Positions 54,690 to 64,000 of a stretch of 64,000 bases of DNA are shown in pieces; within the stretch, counting starts at the first letter, position 1; each line of letters begins with the position of its first letter. The notes under the pieces were generated by a model. The model made no database searches and was not told where the DNA came from. It was given only the letters and a program-made list of their open reading frames with translations. The stretch is from Cristatella mucedo (taxonomy: Eukaryota; Bryozoa; Phylactolaemata; Cristatellidae). The stretch covers positions 188,001-252,000 of the forward strand of contig WPIO01000133.1 in the NCBI GenBank assembly GCA_009760855.2, written 5' to 3'. The position numbers and the translations under genes are program-made.

Positions 54690-55610
54690 TCCAGAGATAT
54701 ATTGTACACAGCTAAACCTACTCTTCTGCTGCCGACTTCGGCGGCAAATCCTTTCCAGCTGACATAGGCGGTTCCTTCCTGCTGCTAAATACCACTCACT
54801 TCCTTGAGAGCTCCCCCCCCCCACTCGGCTGTGCACCTTAATTTCTCTTTACAGTGCACGATTTTCTCCTTACTGTGCCAGATGACGTCTGAGAGATACC
54901 ACCACCCACCGAAAGCCAGCTTTGAGTGTGGTACAGGAAAAGTTTCAAGGCTGTATGCCTTAGCATTGGTGCCTTGGGGAGGACCGGATAGAGAAACAGT
55001 ATATTTCATTACTTTAAGTGAGATACCTGTTGTTAGCGGCTGATAACTGACGCCTAAGTACTGCCGAACCAGACACTGCTGATTGGATCGCAAAGTCTAG
55101 CAATTAAAGAGTTAAGGAGCACTTGCACGCTTTGCGTCATTTTTTCAACAAAACTGCTAGTCCTGTTGGAACCTGTCCGTCCTCAACTTGCTTTATAATG
55201 TGCAGATCTAATTATGCCACGATCTTTTTACATAATTTTTATGCTTTTACCTTCAGATCATGTCGATGCACCTTTACAAAAACGTTAGCAAGAATCAAAT
55301 ACAGTATCCGGGATGCCGACTGAGTCTGGCAGCACATCCAGGAAATCTGCTTCACAAAGTGGTTTCAAAATATTTCTCAGCATAAATGCTTTTCAAGATT
55401 AGCCGTTTGACAATGTCACCTTGAAAATATAGCGAAGCAAGAAAAGTAAGGGAGACTGAAGCAAGTTTGTCGGATGTTGAACTGGTACACAACTTGGGCA
55501 GTGGGGCCAACGTCATTAGCGATCGCGATATACATGGACTGATAAGAGTCAGATGACAAGCGTGTCTGGAAAAGACAAAGTTTTCCGGAAAGTCGAGAAA
55601 TGAACTGAAT
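54690..55610. other. Unassigned interval
   Basis: No gene or repeat recognised. Antisense frames at 54,451-54,836 and 54,785-55,093 are probably chance. Confidence 0.35.
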
Positions 55611-55614
55611 TTAC

Positions 55615-55830
55615 AGTTACTTGATTTTCCACGTGAATGGTGAAGTCTCCAGCAATCAATACAAGTCTTCTGCAGACGATTATTTAGGTCAGGGACTCCT
55701 GGAAGTCTTCTGTGAAAGAGGTTTGACAGCCAAATGAGTCAAGTTTGCTATTGAGGCTTGGTATTTTATAGGGAAGCAATAGCTTTAGAATCACTCCCAT
55801 TACAAGTGAAAACTAGAGGTTTTAGAGTGA
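55615..55830 (-). mobile_element. LINE endonuclease fragment, decayed
   Basis: Plus-strand GTGAATGGTGAAGTCTCCAG and CTTCTGTGAAAGAGG match, in minus orientation, the GDFNVHLDN...EAF part of the endonuclease (compare 49,720-49,780). Confidence 0.45.
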
Positions 55831-55869
55831 AATGATTAATGAAAAGTGGCATCTACTCCGCAAACCACT

Positions 55870-56076
55870 CTATTAGCCGATCGACTCTCCCTTCAGGCTA
55901 AGCATTGTACCACCCTCTTTTTGGAATCTGTTTACCTATAAACCGAACAAACCTCAAATCATTTGGAGATTGTGCCTTTAGTTCGTCTACTACAAAGCAA
56001 GGAACTCACTCCCGACTTGCATCACGACATCCCTGACTTGACCACATTTAAAGAAGAAATTTAAAACGCACCAATT
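55870..56076 (+). mobile_element. LINE-1fam C-terminal fragment
   Basis: CAGGCTAAGCATTGTACCAC, ACCTCAAATCATTTGGAG and ACATCCCTGACTTGACCAC correspond to QAKHRTTR...NLKSFGD...TSPDLTTF. It is cut off by the tail of the next LINE. Confidence 0.7.
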
Positions 56077-56077
56077 T

Positions 56078-58262
56078 ATAATAATAATAATAATAATTCA
56101 CTTGATAAAGCGACCTCAGAGAACTTAATCTCTCTCTAGGCGCTTTACATTTGCTGTAAAGTGAAATGCAATTGAATGGTAAGTTAAAGCATGCTTGAAA
56201 AACAAACAAAATGAATAGCATGGTTAGGGGTGACATGCACAGGGTCAGTATGCAAATGTGGTTAGTGGCAGCATGCACAGTGTCAGCACGCATAAGCACA
56301 TCAAGGACGAATCACAGGGACCCACTAAATGCTGTCCTAAATAGGTGTTTTTTAGGTTCCTTTTAAATGTGTTCAGGTCAGGGGATGTTCTGACGCAGGT
56401 CGGGAGGGAGTTCCAGGCTTTGGGAGCATATGAACTAAATGCACGGTCTCCAAAGGATTTAAGGTTTGTATAAAGCGTTTCTAGACTGTTGGATTCCGAA
56501 AAGCGGGTGGTGCGATGCTTGGCCTGATGGGGTAGTATATCTGAGAGATAGGCTGTAGCCATAGAATGAAGGGACCTAAAAGTGAGCGACAAAACCTTGA
56601 AGTCAATCCGTTGCTTGACCGGTAGCCAGTGGAGGTCGGCGAGAAGTGGAGTAATGTGGCAACGGCAACGCTCACGACAGACAAGCCTAGCTGCAGAGTT
56701 TTGCACCAGCTGCAATCGCCTGATCGCACATGCTGGTAGGCCAGTAAGCAGTGAGTTGCAGAAGTCGAGACGAGATGTCACGAATGCATGGACCAACTTA
56801 GATGTGGTATCTTTATTTAAACAAGCCCGAATTTTAGCAATGTTGTGAAGCTGAAAATAGGCGGATTTGACTGTGGAGCTGATATGGTCGTCTAACGAGA
56901 GGTTGCTTCGGAATATGACACTAGATTTCGAGCTGATTCAACTGGAGATATGCTGGCAGAGCTAGTTTTGAGAGTCAGCCTTTCCAATCTCTGAATGACA
57001 CTGGGTTTGCCCATAACTAGTACGTTAGTTTTATCATCGTTAAGTTTTAGAAAATTTGATGCCATCCATGTGCGAATGTCATCAATGCATGCAGCTAGTG
57101 AGTTTAGAGAATTTGAGGTGCTCGAACGCTGTGAGGGATCAAAGCAAAGTTACAGCTGAGTGTCATCCGCATAGAAGTGAAAGCCTAGATTGTGCTTGGC
57201 AATCACATCAGCAATAGGCAGAGTATAAACCGTGAAAAGAACCGGACCTAGCACGGAGCCCTGAGGTACTCCGTATTTTAGAGGTACTTCAGATGATCTT
57301 TGTCCATTCACGTTAATACTCTGGAGTCTCCCACTGAGATAGGATCTGAACCACTGCAGAGCAGTGCCAGTGATGCCCAGGCGAGATGAGAGGCGCTCTA
57401 GAAGTACTTTGTGATCGATGGTATCAAAAGCTGCCGCACGATCAAGCAAAACAAGCAGAGACACTCTACCCATGTCTGCATTCCTAAGTAGGTCGTTGTA
57501 TACCCGAAGCAATGCTGACTCTGTGGAGTGATTAGTTTTAAAGCCAGACTGGAACGTACTAGCAAGGTTTGAGGTTTCGATATACGAGTTCAGCTGGTCC
57601 GCCACGACCCGTTCGAGTGTCTTTGATAGGAATGGTAGAAGGGAAACTGGGCGGTTGTTGCTCAAGTTCTCTTGGTCAAGTGTAGTTTTCTTGAGAAGTG
57701 GCCTTACTACAGCTTTTTTGAAAGGTGCTGGGACATGATCTGAGGCTAATGACATATTAATGATGTTAGTTATGCATGGCAGCAGCAGATCAATGCATCG
57801 TAGGAGCAGGACAGTCGGAATAGGGTCCAGAGGACTTGTTGTATTTTTTGATTGAGATACGAACTTTAGGACCAGATCACTAGTGACCTGCTTAAATGCA
57901 GACATTGAGGTGCAGCCAGGAACCGAGGAACAGTATTCTAGTGGGGAGGTTGTCATCGCAGGGATGGATTCCCTGATCTTGTCAATCTTCTGCACAAAGA
58001 ATCGAGAGAAGCGATCGGCTAGATCATCATTAGGATCATCAGGTAAGGAGCTAATCTGGGAACGGTTGAGATAGTTTATTGTCGACATCAGCATTTTTGG
58101 ATTGTGCATCTGTGATTCAACAATGCTTTTCTAGAAGCTAGACTTGGCCTGTGTTTGGATCGATGGGTACGACCTACAGTAGTCTTCATATGCCTGTCGA
58201 TGAACAGTTAGTCCGGATCTTGTGTATGCTTTTTCAAGCTTTCGTTTAGCAGACTTGTGACA
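56078..58262 (-). mobile_element. LINE-1fam, youngest long copy (5'-truncated), disabled by few changes
   Basis: (ATT)n tail, hairpin, 3' UTR, then ORF2. The frame 57,150-58,109 (319 residues) has PVSLLPFLSKTLERVVADQL, FQSGFKTNHSTESALLRV, LLDRAAAFDTIDHKVLLERL (Arg where other copies have Leu), YGVPQGSVLGPVLFTVY and GFHFYADDTQL. Immediately after, TAC has become TAA (57,145-57,150 region), ending the frame one codon past the catalytic motif. A lost C near 56,929 shifts the frame once more. From 56,796 down to 56,245 the C-terminal region is open (SRLDFCNSLLTGLPACAIRR to AWNSLPTCVRTSPDLNTFKR). It lacks the endonuclease domain. Confidence 0.9.
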
Positions 58263-58329
58263 GATTTATTTATGACAGCATTAAAGTATTATGTATTAGA
58301 TAGATTTATGACAGCATTAAAGTGGTGCC

Positions 58330-58560
58330 GCTTATTCGTCCTTTATGTACTTATGCGTGATGCCCTGTGCGTGCTTCAACTAACCACACGTTCATTTTGA
58401 AGCTGTGCATGTCACCCCTAACCATAAACATTCATGCTGTTAATCAAGCATGATACCACTCATCGTTCTATCGTGTTTCCTTTGCATCAAATGACAAGCG
58501 CCCAGACAGAGATTGAGTTATCTAAGAGCACTTTATCAAGTGCTTTAATTATACTATATT
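58330..58560 (+). mobile_element. LINE-1fam 3' UTR
   Basis: CATGTCACCCCTAACCATAA, then AAGCGCCCAGACAGAGATTG and GAGCACTTTATCAAGTGC. The hairpin stem has partly diverged on one side. Confidence 0.65.
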
Positions 58561-58564
58561 AGTA

Positions 58565-59035
58565 GTATTATAATTATCTTTTATTTTTCTACCATGAAAA
58601 ATATTTCTTTTTCACCTTATCCTTGATTAAATAAATATATCCTAGGACATAGGGAATTTTATGGTACCCTCATCTTCGTAAATGTATTACCCCCTGGCAT
58701 ATTACGGCCCATTATCAACCAGAAAACCGAAATCCAATCATTTTAAACATATTTACCTTCAACTTACCTGAAACCACTGCTCTGATTAAGGTATGTAGGG
58801 CCCTAGGCAACTCTTTTTGCTAACATTTCGCTAAAATTCCTCGCCCACCCTGCAGCATTATTTGCTATTGAGTGCAGCCCGATCCTGCATACAAAACCAT
58901 ATTAGATATACGACGGAATGAGGGCAATGCGAACTCGATGACAGTGGTGAGAACTTCATTCTATATATGAATGACATTCTCAAGAAAATCTTGGATTCGG
59001 TCGCATTTCTGCGATCGCAAAAACAACTGGGCGGC
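58565..59035. other. Unassigned AT-rich interval
   Basis: No gene recognised. CCCCCTGGCATATTACGGCC near 58,690 weakly resembles the MITE-like terminal unit. Confidence 0.35.
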
Positions 59036-59885
59036 CGTGATATAATGTAATGCGTCTCTGTCTGTAACTCCACAAAATCATAAAGACCGTGTAGGTGTTA
59101 CACAGGAGAGTTTTGTATAGCTCACTCACAGCCTAAGCGGCTTTCGGTACGCATTCCTTAGCCAACAGACTTTGTCTCACGCAACAAAAAGAAAGTGGGA
59201 AGCATAGCAGAGTCAGGAGAGCAGTTGAGGTAGTGATTAGCATGGAAGTAGCATGTTAGGACGGCTGAAAAGGATAAGCCATAGTTGGCAGTAGGAGAGT
59301 AGTTGTCGTTGCCTACGAATTTTGGAAGAGAGTTCCACAGTCTTGGACCTGCAGAGCTAAAGTTTACATCACCAGCTGTCTGTAAGCATAGGAATAGAAC
59401 AGCTAATTTATTGTCCACACAGGACCTGAGGGCGTGAACAGGCTGAAACTAATGCAACAGTTCAGCTAGGTAATAAGGAGGCAAGCCGTGGCGGACCTTG
59501 TGGGTCAGTGTAAGAACTTTGCTCTGTATTCGTTGCTCAACCGGCATCTATCCTAGCTTTTTTAGCAAACGAGACGCATGCTTGAACTTCTGGGACTTGA
59601 AGACTAGTCTTGCCGCCACATTCATAGTCCGCTGTAGTGGCCTAGTAGCTTTCTTTGGCAGCCCACACAATTCGAATTGCAATAATCAAGCCAAAACAGA
59701 ACTAAGGAGCTAGTTAATTTTTTACAAGCATCTGTGGGAGACAGCTTGGATAGAGATCGGACGTAATAGTTAGCTGTAGAAGCAGTCTTCCGAATGAATA
59801 TTTTAAAATTGAGGCAGTTGAGGAAAACGACACCTAAATTTCAAGCACGTCGCGATGGTCGCACAAAGGCATCGCCTATTTGCTT
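59036..59885 (-). mobile_element. LINE-2fam, longest 3' copy
   Basis: ATAATGTAATGCGTCTCTGT tail and 3' UTR. The frame 59,158-59,418 (minus) reads MDNKLAVLFLCLQTAGDVNF, then SSAGPRLWNSLPKFVGND. Decayed upstream coding sequence continues to about 59,885, where it links to the fragments at 2,650, 9,472 and 17,482. Confidence 0.8.
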
Positions 59886-59889
59886 CTTA

Positions 59890-61200
59890 ACTACATGAGA
59901 TATTTAACTTTCAGTGCTAGCCTTGAAAGCTCGTATTTTGTCGACGTATTGCACGCTTTCTTACTACCTAAATTTTTATTATGTTCTACTAATCAGAAAA
60001 CCTACTAATCCAAGTTTTAATCCTAATTGATACGTTGCAATAATCCAACATTTTGGCTACGTCTCTAAGCGCATCTAATCTCGCAGTACTTGCCCTCACT
60101 ATAGTGGCTTATATTCCAATTCCACGCTTCCTTTAAAGCATATAAGCCCGATGGCGGTAACCATGGACTGCGATAACTACCTAATATTTTTCCGCAGGAT
60201 GCACAGAGGCTAAAACTGTCGGGCTCGTCTAGTGCTATTTTTCAGCAGAAAGACGATAATTTCAAAACAGATTAATCGTATGGGGCAAGTGCTCAGCGGC
60301 TAACCAGATCTAGGGCACTGATCCAGAGTTGGATCGTGAAAAGTGAGCCTATTTTTTCGAGAAAAAGCTCAAGATTGATGGCTGATTTGGACGACCACTG
60401 GTGCCTTCTTCTAGCGCCCCACAGAGCGTATCTGCATGCCCGGAGCAGCATTCTGCTCTGATGCTCTTTTATTCTGCAATGATTCTGCTCCAATATTGTC
60501 TGGATCTTAGTCCTCACTATCAGTGATACTACCCAGGCGAGCACTGGAGCCGACCTCCAGCATAATCTTTTCAGACCAGTGGATGGCGATGAAGTTCCCG
60601 GGAAATATTTCCATGAAATTGCTCACCAGTCCCACTTCGTTGCTAAGAACATGACTGCAAACATTTTTTAGGTTGTCATTATAGCCAACCATAGCATCCA
60701 TTCATTTATTGAGCTCTTTCGCACATAGTTCTTCAGATTGCTTTGACATGATTCTGACGTTTTTGCTCCTGAATTAGGTCACAGGCGTTTGCGACTTCAA
60801 AACGCTATATTTTGTTTAGATATATATCTTCAAAATATATATTTAATTGCGATTCCACTTGCAGGAATTCGGTAAACCTTGTTAATTCCATCGGGCTTAT
60901 ATGTAAAATGACTAGAATAAGATTATATTCTCCAAGGAAACTATACTAATGTATTTTTATTAGTATTTAAGTCAATAATTTCTGAGAAGAAAGACGAACG
61001 GAAAATGTTCACTTGAAATGTAGAGGCTCGTCCGCACGACCGAGACTAGACAAAGAACGAAGCCCTACATGCAAGTGTTAATGTAGAAGACAGCGGTACA
61101 GTACCGTAACCAAGCGGCACAAGTGAGAGAACGTACGTACGGATTTAGAAGCAGCTCCTGAGCGTGAAGGGAAAAGAGAATAAGCTCAAATGAAGCGAAA
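59890..61200. other. Unassigned interval
   Basis: Minus-strand frames 60,507-60,701 (MDAMVGYNDNLKNVCSHVLS...) and 60,293-60,544 overlap in different frames. Together they may be a decayed protein that I cannot name. 60,890-60,965 resembles a LINE-1fam tail. Confidence 0.35.
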
Positions 61201-61205
61201 GAGAG

Positions 61206-61206
61206 T

Positions 61207-61277
<71 letters not shown>
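61206..61277. repeat. (GA)n microsatellite
   Basis: About 35 uninterrupted GA units. Confidence 0.95.
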
Positions 61278-61279
<2 letters not shown>

Positions 61280-61524
61280 GATAGAGTCCGTGGACGCAAG
61301 TGGAGTGGCAGAAAGTAGGTCGCTGCAGACTAACGGGTCAATCGACCACAGCCAATCCGTGCAATGGAATCCAGTATTTATCCAATACCAACTGACTGCA
61401 ACGCATTACGAAATCTTACTCCCACGAATTTGGTGGGCCGAAGGTTGTGAGAACGGCTGCTCCAGAATGACATTCTGGTTATGGCGACAGCCACATATTA
61501 ACCACTAAGGCATAGGGTACATCT

Positions 61525-61568
61525 GAGCTCCGTCCGTCCGTCTGTCTTTCTATCTGTCTGCCTGTTTC

Positions 61569-61634
<66 letters not shown>

Positions 61635-61685
61635 AGTATGTCTGTCTGTCTGCCTGTCTTACTCACTTTCTCTCTCTCTCTCTCC
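61525..61685. repeat. Pyrimidine tract: (CTGT)n and (TC)n
   Basis: CTGT-type repeats on both sides of about 48 bases of pure TC repeat (61,585-61,633). The TC run is complementary to the GA run 310 bases upstream. Confidence 0.95.
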
Positions 61686-61689
61686 AGGA

Positions 61690-62560
61690 TTAGCATCTCT
61701 TCAAAGTGTGTGCTCTACCACCTGCCAATGTGGTCGCCAAACTCAATCATATTTTCTACTTCTGGGCAGATGGCAATCAGTTGCACCCTTTCTTCCATTC
61801 CTTCCAGCCCTCCAGCATGTTGAACTCTATCAACGCCTCTGCTGCAGACATTTCTGACATCTTTTCAGTGTTAGGAGCAAATATTCTCAAATAAAATGAC
61901 GTTAAAATCAACTTACAAGTTACAGAAAATTCAAGCGTGACTCAGAAATCGGAAACATGAATGCTCGCATCGGCTCAACGAGATTATTTCAATTACAGCA
62001 ATAGCACAAAATCTAGATAACCTATTCAGAAAGGACATTGCTATAGTGGATAATAACGGCTAAACAATCACTTCTGCTTACTTTGACCTGTATGACATTT
62101 ACATGAAATTGGCCAACTTTCACTTGGAGACTGAAACGAAATAAGTTCAAGTAAGCCTGACCTCCAAAAACGACCAACCTCACTCACAATTTGCACGTCT
62201 ACTGAACTTTGTGCATTCTGATGTCAGCCCGTGGTACAAAAGAAACTTCTGCCGCTAAACCTGTAGGTTGTCAGTGTCGGCTTCCCGTCTTGGCTATAAC
62301 AGTCCGATTTACGGCCAAACAGAATTGGCTCCCAATCCACCAGCGTATCGAATTCAAGGCTCTGCTATTCACTTTAAGGCACCTTTATCATATTATATCA
62401 GCCTACCAATCTTTTAGAAGTAGCTCTCATAACGTGAGCCACGATTGCAGCAGCATTTCAGTTCCGCGAAAACTGCTTTAGGTATATGCAACTTAGTGTT
62501 ACTAGTCTTTGGTATTGACTGAGTACCTTTATCAGCCATCTTAAGGCTGTTCGCATTTCT
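61690..62560 (+). mobile_element. Old LINE-1fam-like copy in arm 2, first unit
   Basis: 61,706-61,894 reads FYFWADGNQLHPFFHSFQPS, the decayed FHFYADDTQLYLCFDPSQPS region (Trp-Ala-Asp-Gly for YADD). 62,209-62,481 reads NWLPIHQRIEFKALLFTLRH, the LHWLPVKQRIDFKVLSLTFR region. Confidence 0.7.
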
Positions 62561-62639
62561 TTTTCATATATTGCCGATTCTGGAACCCATATCATTCTTG
62601 ATTAAAGGCGATGATGCAATAATGGAAAGTCGAAGTAAT

Positions 62640-63170
62640 CTATCACTAGGAGACTGTAAGTAAGTAAGTTATCACTAGGAGACTGAGACCAAATAATTTC
62701 AAGCAAGCCTAACTTCCAAAAATGACCAATGTCACTCACAACTTGCACGTCTACGGAGCTCTGTGCATTCTGGTGTCAACCCGTGGTAAAAAAAAGAAAC
62801 ACTACCGATTAACTTGTGGGTTGTTTGTGTCAGTTTCCCGTCTTGAGTATAGCAGTCCGACTTATGGATGGTCAAGCAGAATTGGCTCCCAATCCATTAG
62901 CACATCGACTTCAAGGTTCTGTTATTCACTTTGAGGCACCTCTATCATATTATTTCAGCGTGCCAGTCTTATAGCTGCAGCTATCACAGCAAAGGGCCAT
63001 GACTGCAGTTCGCAAAAACTGCTTTCGGTTCGTGCAACATAGTGTTAGAAGTCTTTGGAATTGCCTGTGTACCCTTACCAGCCATCGTAAGTCTGCTCGC
63101 ATTTCTTTTCCACATATTGCCGATTCTTGAGCGTTTATCATTCAGATTAACGGCAAGGATGCGATATGGG
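62640..63170 (+). repeat. Tandem duplicate of LINE segment in arm 2
   Basis: Repeats about 62,120-62,630 in direct orientation (ACTAGGAGACTGAGACCAAA, then AATGACCAATGTCACTCAC and GCACGTCTACGGAGCTCTG). Arm 1 has one copy only, so this arose after or was lost since the inverted duplication. Confidence 0.8.
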
Positions 63171-63447
63171 AATATCGAAGTAATCTAGTGCCAAAGAGGT
63201 GCATTGACTGCAAGCTCTACGAAATTGGTAGCTCCGCTAACAATACAATTTCTCATTCACGATCTTAAAGCGTAAAAAACATTTCGTGCTTTAGTTTCAA
63301 TGTTAAGTTTGCTGAGTACGCGAAAGGTAGTGCCCTTACGAACAACTCGAGAATCTTTGAATTTCCCGATATGCGTCACCTTTAAAAAGCATCAAATGAA
63401 ATCAAATGGTTGTGAGTGCCGTAGTCCAGGCGCTTAGGCACGTAACA

Positions 63448-63535
63448 TACTGATCGATTAAGCTTTCTGCAACGCTGGGAGCACGCAAGCATTCACTAAA
63501 CTCATAAAACCGCCAAACGAGTGTTCCGGGATCAC
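63448..63535 (+). promoter_or_regulatory. Relic of the peptide-gene upstream region (arm 2)
   Basis: GATTAAGCTTTCTGCAACGC, TGGGAGCACGCAAGCATTC, then CAAACGAGTGTTCCGGGATC aligns with the block upstream of gene A read in its own direction. No TATA box or exon follows. Confidence 0.55.
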
Positions 63536-64000
63536 AAGATGAAGAATTTGGACAGGATCATTAGACTCACGTGTATCCTATTTGACCAAGACGATCTTAC
63601 CTAGCAAGTCAAGATGCCAGCTCACTTTATTCAATGGGAATGGTAACATATCTCCCGCAAATAGTAGGGTCTGCCCCACTCGATTATTTCTTGTCAGGAA
63701 CTGCTAGACGTATTCTGCAAACTATTTTTAACAGCCGATAGTGTTTCTGAGATCCTTGAAGAATAACACCAGTTTTTTAATAGGGAATTATTAGCTTGCA
63801 ATTCCACCGACATCTAAAGCAAAAACTGAGGGTTGTATGTCTAATTATTTCCTAAACTGCGAAAGCACTTCGCCAATGAGCCTGTCAGACCAGGCAGTCT
63901 GATAGACGGTTAACCCACGTCTGGTAGTCTTCGGTACGTAGCATTCACAGCAAGGCGTCATCCATGTATTGGTCAGCAAAAATGCATTTAACCTCTCCTC

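Larger units (their letters stand above)
61690..64000 (-). repeat. Inverted duplication, arm 2
   Basis: Reverse complement of arm 1 (42,360-45,560) without its two LINE insertions. The uninterrupted site is at about 63,885-63,925. The arm continues past the right edge of the window. Confidence 0.85.

Overview
This window is animal (metazoan) nuclear DNA. It has no long open genes, it has AT-rich intergenic sequence with dinucleotide microsatellites, and it is packed with decayed non-LTR retrotransposons, tRNA-derived SINEs, and hAT-like and pogo/Tigger-like DNA transposons. The genes that can be modelled have short GT-AG introns. The species cannot be fixed from sequence alone. The repeat set fits an invertebrate or basal chordate with an active L2/CR1-like LINE family.

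The main genic content is a small cluster of related secreted-peptide genes. Gene D (plus strand, about 51,974-53,341) is the best copy. It has a TATA box, a noncoding first exon, and three coding exons giving a 76-residue precursor: signal peptide, acidic propiece ending in Lys-Arg, then a cationic amphipathic peptide ending in Gly-Arg-Lys (an amidation signal). Gene B (minus, 6,665-about 7,945) encodes a 91-residue paralogue, but one splice acceptor is AG to CG. Gene A (minus, window start to about 830) shows only its promoter, first exon and signal-peptide exon. Locus C (minus, about 39,803-40,528) keeps promoter, first exon and intron, but a SINE sits where the coding exon should start. 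Two further relics of the promoter-distal region lie in an inverted duplication (about 44,390-44,485 and 63,448-63,535). The architecture is that of an antimicrobial-type prepropeptide; that function is inferred.

Layout: 1-4,150 and 7,126-10,985 are direct tandem copies of one segment (gene 5' half plus a fixed set of LINE fragments). A third copy of only the repeat half is at 17,400-19,830. From 11,000 to 30,000 there are mostly LINE and SINE fragments, a MITE-like element (12,692-13,333) and microsatellites. From 31,900 to 39,200 lie a pogo/Tigger-like remnant, a nearly full-length but disabled LINE, and a hAT element of about 2.9 kb bounded by an 8-bp target duplication and itself broken by a LINE. 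From 42,360 to 45,560 and 61,690 to 64,000 are two arms of an inverted duplication; the first arm carries two LINE insertions missing from the second. From 47,335 to 51,370 and 56,078 to 58,262 there are more LINE copies, flanking gene D and two small unexplained open frames.

Two LINE families dominate. LINE-1fam (so named only here) ends in a conserved hairpin plus an (ATT)n tail. LINE-2fam ends in a TGTAA/ACATT-type tail. Two SINE families are present, one of which carries the LINE-1fam tail. No rRNA, canonical tRNA, CRISPR or prokaryotic features are seen.
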